A stretch of 23,950 nucleotides of DNA, from IMG/VR virus record IMGVR_UViG_3300010885_011718, positions 1 to 23,950 of that record. One strand, written 5' to 3'. The notes below the pieces were generated by a model that was not told the DNA's origin, did no database searches, and was given only the letters and a program-made list of their open reading frames with translations. Made by a program: the position numbers and the translations under genes. Source of the DNA: a virus. Shown piece by piece: positions 6,533-13,327 of the stretch (positions are counted from its first letter, which is position 1; each line of letters begins with the position of its first letter).

Positions 6533-6717
6533 TGTACCACATTGCATACACACTTGAAGAAGTCATTGGCAAAAATGGAATTGCGTTCATCCAACACGCT
6601 AAGGTAGTCATTCTCTCTAATCCTGATGAAATCAATCATGTTGTGATTTCTTCCTTTGGCGATTATCGCAAAAACACAAAATGCAATATTAACAATTTAA
6701 AAATCGGTGAAAAATGA
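6529..6717 (+). CDS. Small hypothetical protein upstream of glycosyltransferases
   Basis: This 62-residue protein has ATG at 6529, with a second in-frame ATG at 6532. The first is preferred because it overlaps the micro-ORF stop as ATGA. The stop (6715-6717) again overlaps the next start as ATGA. The N-terminal part, MYHIAYTLEEVIGKNGIAFIQHAKVVILS, looks like a small alpha/beta unit, followed by a polar, Lys/Asn-rich tail. I recognise no domain. Translational coupling to the glycosyltransferase gene suggests co-function, but nothing in the sequence says what it does. Confidence 0.6.
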   Translation: MMYHIAYTLEEVIGKNGIAFIQHAKVVILSNPDEINHVVISSFGDYRKNTKCNINNLKIGEK

Positions 6718-7403
6718 ATGAAATCACAGTCGCAATTACATCATGCGGAAGATATGATTTATTGCAGCGGACAATTACCAGCCTTGTTAAGTATTGGGAT
6801 GGCAGTCCGCCAAAGGAATTATTGATTTATGAGGATGCCGAAATTCATGGTACAGAAATCAATGATTATAAGGAATTGATTGCACGATGGTTGGACAATT
6901 TTTGTCCATTTGAAGTATTCGGGATTGGTCAGGATAGGAAGGGCCAGATCATTGCCATTGATACCATGTATTCACGAATCACCACACCATACATATTCCA
7001 TTGTGAGGATGACTGGGAATTTGATCGGACTGGATTTGTTCAAGATTCAATGAAGATATTGGAAGCAGCACCGACCATTTGCCAAGTATGGATTAGATAT
7101 CCGAATGACCGGAACAAACATCCGGTAACTGGACAAATTATGTCCATAAATGGTGTGCGATGTCAGATGATGTCAACCAGATACAAGGAAACATGGAGAG
7201 GATTTTCATTCAATCCTGGACTGCGTAGGCTGGATGATTACCATCAGATTGGTTCATATAGTAAGTTGACATTGTTCAACAGAAGCAGACCATATGAATC
7301 GGAAATCGCAGTTGGTGAAGCATATTACAATGCTGGATTCAAGGCTGCAACATTGTTATCTGGATACGTTAGGCACACCGGTAATCAAAGACATATAAAC
7401 TGA
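6714..7403 (+). CDS. Glycosyltransferase, GT-A fold, family 2-like
   Basis: This 229-residue protein is probably a nucleotide-sugar-dependent glycosyltransferase. The N-terminus ITVAITSCGRYDLLQRTITS (4-23) is the classic first strand and helix of GT-A enzymes, where the donor nucleotide binds. Residues 93-103 (YIFHCEDDWEF) give a hydrophobic strand ending in an acidic cluster that fits the DxD-like metal site. Later WRGFSFNPGLRR (181-192) resembles the acceptor-side loop. There is no membrane segment, so it is likely cytoplasmic. It overlaps both neighbours (ATGA before, TGATG after) and is the first of three tandem enzymes, which may add successive sugars. Donor and acceptor cannot be deduced. 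Confidence 0.78.
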   Translation: MNEITVAITSCGRYDLLQRTITSLVKYWDGSPPKELLIYEDAEIHGTEINDYKELIARWLDNFCPFEVFGIGQDRKGQIIAIDTMYSRITTPYIFHCEDDWEFDRTGFVQDSMKILEAAPTICQVWIRYPNDRNKHPVTGQIMSINGVRCQMMSTRYKETWRGFSFNPGLRRLDDYHQIGSYSKLTLFNRSRPYESEIAVGEAYYNAGFKAATLLSGYVRHTGNQRHIN

Positions 7404-8098
7404 TGGAAATATTCACTAGATCGAACAATGATATGCTGTATAAGATGGCATCTTCATTTTGGCCGAAGGATGTAACTGCACATCAAATCAAAGGAATGCA
7501 GCATTGGACTGATGCAGTTGGCTTCTTGTACCACGTTATCAATAATTCCAAGGACATTGCAGTCATTGTTGATGAAGATTGCTTCATATACGATTGGAAG
7601 ACCTGCAATGAAGTGATTCAATGCTGCATCGACTACAAATATACCAACATTGGAATGCCTGATGGTGGAGTTTGTGAACATCGACAGCATAGTTGGATCA
7701 CTCAGAATCCATTCTTTCTTGTCCTAAATTGTGCCTTAATTCGTGACTTGATTCAGTCATCTGGATTCACTTATCAGCAGATAAATATGATGGGTTATCA
7801 TCCAATGATGGAAGAAAAACAACCATTTTTTCTGCATGATGGAATTGGATTCAATCATGATAATGTTGAGCCATTCACTGGACTGTTCTACTTCCTGATG
7901 TATTATGGAAATCCGTATTACTTGGATGCAGTTCAGCATTTCGATGGCATTAGTACCGGCCTGATTCACGTTGAAAAACAATTCTGCTGGCATTCATGGT
8001 ATTCAAGGGAATATCTTGAAAGTGTATCTCACAACCACCGAATTAATGATCTATTCGTAAAATCGCAATATCTTCATGACATTCATCATTCCATATAG
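7403..8098 (+). CDS. Putative glycosyltransferase-like protein, unassigned family
   Basis: This 231-residue protein has a hydrophobic strand ending in an acidic triad, IAVIVDEDCFIYD (52-64), placed like the DxD site of GT-A glycosyltransferases. It also has GMPDGGVCEHRQHSW (84-98) and NPFFLVLN (102-109), plausible donor-loop and core-strand segments. The first 50 residues hold HWTDAVGFLYHV, similar to the helix that precedes the DxD strand. The second half is rich in His, Tyr and Trp (HIEKQ-like and CWHSWYSREY at about 205-214), a possible acceptor or metal region. It is translationally coupled (TGATG) to the GT2-like gene and overlaps the GT7 gene by 23 nt, so a role in the same pathway is likely. 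The family is not one I can name. Confidence 0.6.
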   Translation: MEIFTRSNNDMLYKMASSFWPKDVTAHQIKGMQHWTDAVGFLYHVINNSKDIAVIVDEDCFIYDWKTCNEVIQCCIDYKYTNIGMPDGGVCEHRQHSWITQNPFFLVLNCALIRDLIQSSGFTYQQINMMGYHPMMEEKQPFFLHDGIGFNHDNVEPFTGLFYFLMYYGNPYYLDAVQHFDGISTGLIHVEKQFCWHSWYSREYLESVSHNHRINDLFVKSQYLHDIHHSI

Positions 8099-8681
8099 AG
8101 ATCGGGAAAAACATCTTGCTGAATTGATTCCGCATCTGGTGCAGCATGGCAGGATTATAGTTGTTGAACAATGCGATGACAAGCCATTTAATCGAGGCAA
8201 GATGATTAACATCGGATTCAAGTATATTGATCCGCAGGAAACTGCAATCTGCATCCATGATGTCGATATGATACCGGTCAAGGTAAATTATGCGCTAGAT
8301 TCATTTGTTTGGCATCTTGCTGGTAAAGTTCAGCAGTTCATTTATAGGATGCCCTACAAGGAATACTTCGGTGGTGTTGTCATTTTTCCGGTAGATATTT
8401 TTGCAAAAATCAACGGTTTTTCAAACGAATATTGGGGATGGGGTGCAGAAGATGATGACCTATATCGCAGATGTGCATCCAAAAGAGTAAAGATATTCCG
8501 ACAGCCTGGAAGGTTTGACAGCTTATCACATCCACACCAGAAAAGCATCAATCTTCACAAAGAAAATCTGATTACCTTGAAAAAAGGTTTGAATTTCGAT
8601 TCTGGGCTGTCAGATTGTATGGAAAACGTGAAAATAATTTCAAAGCAAATGAAGGATTATACCTTAATTTGCGCAGGGTAA
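8076..8681 (+). CDS. Beta-1,4-galactosyltransferase-like protein (GT7)
   Basis: This 201-residue enzyme carries the full set of motifs of the GT7 beta-1,4-galactosyltransferase family, best known from animals. FIIPYRDREKHL (3-14) is the start of the fold. FNRGKMINIGF (38-48) matches the FNRAKLLNVGF block. HDVDMIP (61-67) has the metal-binding DVD. YFGGVVIF (97-104) is followed by GFSNEYWGWGAEDDDLYRR (114-132), the signature WGWGxEDDD loop with the catalytic acid. His152/His154 lie where the family's metal-binding His is expected. No stem or membrane anchor is present, so it is a soluble catalytic domain. It is the last gene of the cassette, followed by a terminator. It likely adds galactose or an N-acetylhexosamine; the acceptor is unknown. 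Confidence 0.9.
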   Translation: MTFIIPYRDREKHLAELIPHLVQHGRIIVVEQCDDKPFNRGKMINIGFKYIDPQETAICIHDVDMIPVKVNYALDSFVWHLAGKVQQFIYRMPYKEYFGGVVIFPVDIFAKINGFSNEYWGWGAEDDDLYRRCASKRVKIFRQPGRFDSLSHPHQKSINLHKENLITLKKGLNFDSGLSDCMENVKIISKQMKDYTLICAG

Positions 8682-8708
8682 ATTTTAAGATTTAATTGGT
8701 TTAACATC

Positions 8709-8741
8709 TAAAAGCCAGCGGATATTCTGCTGGTTTTTTTT
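8709..8741 (+). terminator. Intrinsic terminator after the glycosyltransferase cassette
   Basis: CCAGC (8715-8719) and GCTGG (8729-8733) form a stem, extended by A/T pairs with one bulged G, followed by an 8-T run (8734-8741). It lies 28 nt after the GT7 stop and ends + strand transcription before the convergent gene that stops at 8740. On the - strand the U-tract is only four bases, so virion-operon transcripts may read through. Confidence 0.78.
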
Positions 8742-9777
8742 ATGGTCGCAATCTGCCAACCTGAACCAAAGCAGCTTCTTCACAATTGAAGCATAGGCCT
8801 TCAGAACGTAAATTAAGTTGTCTGGCCCATGTTGCCAGCATTGCCTTATATTTCTCATCCATCGTTGCCATGTTACGTTCTGTGATGTCTTTATTGCTTT
8901 GTGCAAAATAGTTACCACGTTGTGTCAGCATCTTATTCCACAATATTTGATAGGCTAATTTATAGGCATATGCCATTTTTAGGAATTCACGTTGTCCACA
9001 AATAAATGCATCAAGTGAGCAAAGCAATTCTGCATCCCAATAGATTCCAGATTGACTGTTATCCTGCGACCAGTCCACACCAAGACCATATTCCAATGGT
9101 GCTGTGATTGGGAAAATTGACCAACCATTGCGCCATAGATAAGTAAATCTGGTTGCACATTCGATGTCCATCTGATTCCAGCCATAGTCAATGAATGATC
9201 CTTGCAAAGTATCCAGATCAGTACAATCGACCATCAATGCGATGTTCACTTTGTCAAAATCAGAGTAAAAAACTTGATTCACCGGTATGTAATTCATACC
9301 TGGAAGAAGTTCAACAGAATCACTCCACAACAACTTGGCATCTTGTGTCTGGTATATCTTTAAGGATACATCCTGAACTGCGATTGCACCAGCATTGTAT
9401 ATGTATAGCTGCTTTACTCGCAGACCTAAATACTTGCTGCCTTGAATTGATACGAACACACCACGATATTCTGCTGCTGCTGGCAATGGATCAATCTGCT
9501 GCCAGTTCTGTACGAAGTTTTTGGAAGTCTGGAACAACACCTGATCTAACTGTGCTTCGGCACTTAGATACAAGGCATTCTGAATGTCAAATTTGAAATC
9601 CTCATATGCAGATCGCTGGATTGATTCCCACACACCAGAATAAGTAATCTGGTCGGTGGTTGCAATCTTATCCAGCAGTTCAGTTGACATGCCTGGCAGA
9701 TCGTTAATCCATAGATTAGACAATGGTGTGCCAGCTGTGCATGATCGAAGTCCTATGTAATTTTCTAAGCAATTCAT
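8740..9777 (-). CDS. Putative head-tail adaptor / structural protein
   Basis: This 345-residue protein is encoded just after the MuF-like gene in transcription order, a common position for the connector that sits under the portal. The N-terminal 60 residues (MNCLENYIGLRSC, then PLSNLWINDLPGMS) look helical and resemble the opening of adaptor proteins. The centre (about 100-200) is beta-rich with VFVSIQGSKYLGLRVKQLYI, and the C-terminal third is helical with several Cys and ends LCFNCEEAALVQVG. A CxxC (LCFNC) near residues 328-333 is notable. The start at 9777 is 12 nt after the upstream stop. The role is inferred from position; I do not recognise the family with certainty. Alternative: a minor virion protein unrelated to the neck. 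Confidence 0.55.
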   Translation of the reverse strand: MNCLENYIGLRSCTAGTPLSNLWINDLPGMSTELLDKIATTDQITYSGVWESIQRSAYEDFKFDIQNALYLSAEAQLDQVLFQTSKNFVQNWQQIDPLPAAAEYRGVFVSIQGSKYLGLRVKQLYIYNAGAIAVQDVSLKIYQTQDAKLLWSDSVELLPGMNYIPVNQVFYSDFDKVNIALMVDCTDLDTLQGSFIDYGWNQMDIECATRFTYLWRNGWSIFPITAPLEYGLGVDWSQDNSQSGIYWDAELLCSLDAFICGQREFLKMAYAYKLAYQILWNKMLTQRGNYFAQSNKDITERNMATMDEKYKAMLATWARQLNLRSEGLCFNCEEAALVQVGRLRP

Positions 9778-9789
9778 AATTCAAAGATA

Positions 9790-10659
9790 TTATTTTAATC
9801 CTGCCGTTCCATTTCGTTTTGCAATCTCATATTGCACCTTAGTTACTGGCCAGATGGTATGTCTGCAATTATAACCACCAGCATTGGTGAAAATAGTATT
9901 TTCATTTGTTCCAGCCATCCTTCCATTCCAATTGCCCAACTTCGACCAGTTTTGCACTTCTTTTTTTGTAAAGTATCTGCCAGTTCTTGGCTTGCAAAAA
10001 CTTCTGGAATCGGCAATCAATGTACCGGCATAGAAGTAATATGCAAGATTTAAATCTTCGCTGACTGTCTGAATATATTCACGATTGAATCCCATAACAG
10101 CATCATTAGTTGTCTGCTTGATGTACCGGTTAAGGAATGGTTGATCTGCTTCTGTGCCTTCAATGAACTTGCGAAGTGTAGCATTCAAGGTTGTACGATT
10201 TGAAATGCCAGAAACATTGGCCTTTAATACTTCTGTGATTGCATTACCGAAATTGTTGCGAATGCCAGCACCTAGAAGATTGTCCTTTGTCAATGTGATA
10301 TTGGCATTCAGGATTTCCTTGTATAATTCATCTTTGGCAGAAAAACCATCAATCAATTCAGAAAAATAGGCATCACTTAGATTTTTTAATTCCTTAAATC
10401 CTGTGATTACATTGCCAACTTCCTGCTGGTATTCCTTATTATTGATGATAGTTGCAGCGATCTGCTGCTTTAATGTTATAGTTTCACGCAATAGTTTTGC
10501 ACGATCCTTAGCATCCAATGGAAGTTGATTTGCCAGTTCAATCACTTGGTCAGATAGCTTGGAAAAAATCAAAGGTAATCGATTGTCCATGCTGCTTTCA
10601 ATACTTGCTTGCAGCAATTGGATTTTCTTGATTATCTCTAATTGTTTTTGCGTGATCAT
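9790..10659 (-). CDS. MuF-type minor head protein
   Basis: This 289-residue protein has the C-terminal Mu F-like domain that many phages encode next to the portal; such proteins are internal minor head proteins of the procapsid. The diagnostic block is DSRSFCKPRTGRYFTKKEV (217-235), followed by GRMAGTN and GGYNCRHTIWPV (261-272). This is the Cys/His/Arg arrangement typical of the family. The first 130 residues are helical, as in the family's N-terminal portal-contacting part. The start overlaps the portal stop as ATGA (10656-10659), as expected for a portal-MuF pair. MuF domains are sometimes fused to toxins, but there is no extra domain here. Confidence 0.85.
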   Translation of the reverse strand: MITQKQLEIIKKIQLLQASIESSMDNRLPLIFSKLSDQVIELANQLPLDAKDRAKLLRETITLKQQIAATIINNKEYQQEVGNVITGFKELKNLSDAYFSELIDGFSAKDELYKEILNANITLTKDNLLGAGIRNNFGNAITEVLKANVSGISNRTTLNATLRKFIEGTEADQPFLNRYIKQTTNDAVMGFNREYIQTVSEDLNLAYYFYAGTLIADSRSFCKPRTGRYFTKKEVQNWSKLGNWNGRMAGTNENTIFTNAGGYNCRHTIWPVTKVQYEIAKRNGTAGLK

Positions 10660-12458
10660 CCGACTGGCATTATTGGCACAATACCAGCTTTGATTTCATC
10701 AAGTTTAATCTGCGACAATCCAATCAGTAATGCCTTTTGCTCTGGCATCGGCATCTTTACGAAATCCGGATTGGCATCAATCAGCTGCGCAATAAATGCA
10801 GGAAGGTATGTACTCATGATGTAGTCAATCTCTGTGCATCCCATACTTTCCTTGATTGCCATCTTTTCATCTGGCTTCTTAAATGGCAAAGGATCAAGTT
10901 TGTTGACCAATTTCAGCACAGTCAATTGATAGCTATTTTCACCATACAATTTTTCGGTGTAATCCATCTCAATGCCATTGATGATGATCGGATTGAAATT
11001 ATTATTCCTTGCAGTTGACAACATATCGCCAATCATTGATGTGGTTAGTACATCGAAATCAGTTGGAACAGTTATCTGTGGCAATGCTGCAATCTGCTTT
11101 TCATAATTCAGCAGCCCAGAATCAACAAGACCTGAATATCGTTGCAGCAGGATAAGTTCACACAGATGCTCATACACAGCTGACAGATGAACAGCAACTG
11201 AATAGCAGAATGTATTGATTTCTTTGCGATCATACTCCTTCGCAATGCCTGATTGATTGCTTGGAATTTGAGTCAATATTTCCAGACCGATTGCCTGAAA
11301 TCCTTGATATATTTTATCTTCAATATCCTTCTTGAATGCATCAACAGAATCCAATGGTCGTTCGATATACCCCATCGGTGGTGTTGGGATATTGACCGGA
11401 TTAGGTTGCAATGCTGATGCCTTTGGAAGATTGACTTCAACCACACCGAATGGTGTAGCAGAATCCAGCCCAGATCCGTTGCAAGTTCCACAACCAATCA
11501 GTTCATTGTTTTTGGACTTAGTTTGTCCAGATCCCTTGCAAGTTTTGCAGTTGGATGTTTTCACCATCCACTTCTGCGGAAGTGCGTGAATGGCCCATAT
11601 GATGTTCAAATCATCTGTGCGATATAATGCTTCATTCCATGCTGGAAGACATGGTGCAAGAATCGAATCGTACAGCAGATGACCATCTTCGACTTCATCA
11701 ATGATGTTACCAACTTTAACAACTGGCAACCTTCTAAAGTTAAATTCTTGTGAATAGATTTCGAATGAAAATACACTTTTTTCGTATGGCATCACCTGGC
11801 GATACAGCAAGATTCCGCCTTCGTGAATTGCCATGAATTGATCCCATTCCCTACCGGATGCATCACAATATTCTTCAACCTTCACAATGACAACATTGTC
11901 ATCTTCATAAATCAAATCTTCAGAATCAAAAATCTGTGGATATGGTTTTGTGAAATCAAGTTGAATCAGTTCTGGTTGTTCAATCCAATCGTCTATGTCT
12001 GGAAGCATCAGAACAATTGCATTGGCATCCTGAAGATAAGTCTTCAAGAAGACATTGAATGTCCATGTTTCTAGGTTTTTGAATTTTGGCAGCTGAAATG
12101 TTACATAATCAGCAAGTGTATTTGGTTGACCATCTACAAATTCAACGATGCCAGTTTCTGCAAAATCCTTTTTAAACTTAATCTTAAAGTCATCCGCTTG
12201 CTGTATTTTTTGAAGAAAAATATAAATGCGACCAGTTGATGACATCGTTACCGGTTGCCATCTTCGCCTTCTGTATTCCTTCATCCATGCTTCTTCAGAT
12301 GGATGTTGCGTCCTTAGAAGGTCATCAGGGTAATCAGTATCGAAATGGTATTCCAATACCTCTGCCTTTTCTCTGGCTTCTTCAATATAGTCCAATTCGC
12401 CATTACGCACCTTACTGGTGGATAATAAACTACTGATTGCCCTGATTAACTCTTCCAT
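10656..12458 (-). CDS. Portal protein with DnaJ-like zinc-binding insert
   Basis: This 600-residue protein is the probable dodecameric portal, the channel through which DNA enters the head. Support comes from size, its pairing with a MuF gene, and portal-like architecture: a helical N-terminus, a beta-rich wing (about 140-250), then the clip/stem and a long helical crown. The region IGLEILTQIPSNQSGIAKEYDR (about 390-411) matches the place where portals carry the conserved 'S-G-A-E' helix. Residues 304-330 hold two CxxCxGxG repeats (CKTCKGSG and CGTCNGSG, 11 residues apart), the zinc-binding repeat of DnaJ. This is an unusual insert just before the presumed stem. The start at 12458 is 3 nt from the upstream stop, in the same operon. 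Confidence 0.75.
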   Translation of the reverse strand: MEELIRAISSLLSTSKVRNGELDYIEEAREKAEVLEYHFDTDYPDDLLRTQHPSEEAWMKEYRRRRWQPVTMSSTGRIYIFLQKIQQADDFKIKFKKDFAETGIVEFVDGQPNTLADYVTFQLPKFKNLETWTFNVFLKTYLQDANAIVLMLPDIDDWIEQPELIQLDFTKPYPQIFDSEDLIYEDDNVVIVKVEEYCDASGREWDQFMAIHEGGILLYRQVMPYEKSVFSFEIYSQEFNFRRLPVVKVGNIIDEVEDGHLLYDSILAPCLPAWNEALYRTDDLNIIWAIHALPQKWMVKTSNCKTCKGSGQTKSKNNELIGCGTCNGSGLDSATPFGVVEVNLPKASALQPNPVNIPTPPMGYIERPLDSVDAFKKDIEDKIYQGFQAIGLEILTQIPSNQSGIAKEYDRKEINTFCYSVAVHLSAVYEHLCELILLQRYSGLVDSGLLNYEKQIAALPQITVPTDFDVLTTSMIGDMLSTARNNNFNPIIINGIEMDYTEKLYGENSYQLTVLKLVNKLDPLPFKKPDEKMAIKESMGCTEIDYIMSTYLPAFIAQLIDANPDFVKMPMPEQKALLIGLSQIKLDEIKAGIVPIMPVG

Positions 12459-12461
12459 TTA

Positions 12462-13313
12462 TTACGGTGTGATGCCGGTGAAGGCAGTTACAATTTGCTC
12501 ACCAAAAATACAACCATAAATGTTGGTTACTTTCAAAGTGAATGTAGTTGTTTGACTATCTTGGTTTGGCGCAATAACTGTTACTATACCAGTTATAGGA
12601 TCAACAGAAACAGTAAAATCATCGTTACTTGGTGCAGATACTGACCAAACTAATTCAGGGCTAGAATACAATGCAATATTTAAGTCAGCAGTAAATGTTG
12701 ATGTTGCAGATCCACCAGTTTGAACTTCAATTGAAAAATCAGGATCAGTTGTGCCGGAAATTTCATAATATAAACCATCCAACAATGTATCGACATCAAA
12801 TTCGCATGGCAATGGATTGCCTTTAGAAACCCACTTAATAGTCGCCTCAGAACCGATGTAAGTATTCAAATCAGCTGTGATAACTGGATCTGCAACAAGT
12901 GAAATGGTTTCACCGGCAACATCCCATATCAAGTCTGGTGTGAAGTAATACAAATCATAATTCTTGGAAGTTCTGGCAATCTTATTGTAGAAATCAACAT
13001 TCACAACACCTTGCATATCGGTAAAGTTCAAGGTATGAGTTTTTCCTCCTGGTTTGTTCAACTGCTTTCCACGACCTGGAAGTTCAGCAGTATCTGGTCT
13101 TGGTTTCTCGCCTGAAATATTCAGAATCAAAAATCCATTACCTTCATTGCAAGCTATCAACAAACTATCAAGCCAAGCAGCTGAAGTAGTTTTTGTGATT
13201 GGGACTCCCTTCTTAACAAGAACAGCAGCCACAATTCTATTTTCTTTTTCGATGTCGCACAGATAATTGGCATAGCAACCATCGGATGGACAAGTAATTG
13301 TGAAACAAGACAT
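12462..13313 (-). CDS. Virion protein with C-terminal Ig-like domain
   Basis: This 283-residue protein is probably part of the particle. It has a Cys-rich N-terminus (four Cys in the first 19 residues, MSCFTITCPSDGC), a mixed middle, and a C-terminal portion of about 80 residues (200-283) that alternates Thr/Ser/Val in beta-sandwich fashion. The segment VDPITGIVTVIAPN, then TTTFTLKVTNIYGC, is typical of bacterial Ig-like or PKD-type repeats. Such domains decorate tail tubes, capsids and fibres and help attachment. It lies between the 739-aa tail-associated gene and the portal with gaps of 14 and 3 nt. Whether it belongs to head or tail is not clear. The C-terminal beta domain would be an obvious candidate acceptor for the phage's own glycosyltransferases, though this is speculation. 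Confidence 0.55.
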   Translation of the reverse strand: MSCFTITCPSDGCYANYLCDIEKENRIVAAVLVKKGVPITKTTSAAWLDSLLIACNEGNGFLILNISGEKPRPDTAELPGRGKQLNKPGGKTHTLNFTDMQGVVNVDFYNKIARTSKNYDLYYFTPDLIWDVAGETISLVADPVITADLNTYIGSEATIKWVSKGNPLPCEFDVDTLLDGLYYEISGTTDPDFSIEVQTGGSATSTFTADLNIALYSSPELVWSVSAPSNDDFTVSVDPITGIVTVIAPNQDSQTTTFTLKVTNIYGCIFGEQIVTAFTGITP

Positions 13314-13327
13314 TTTTTTAAATGATT

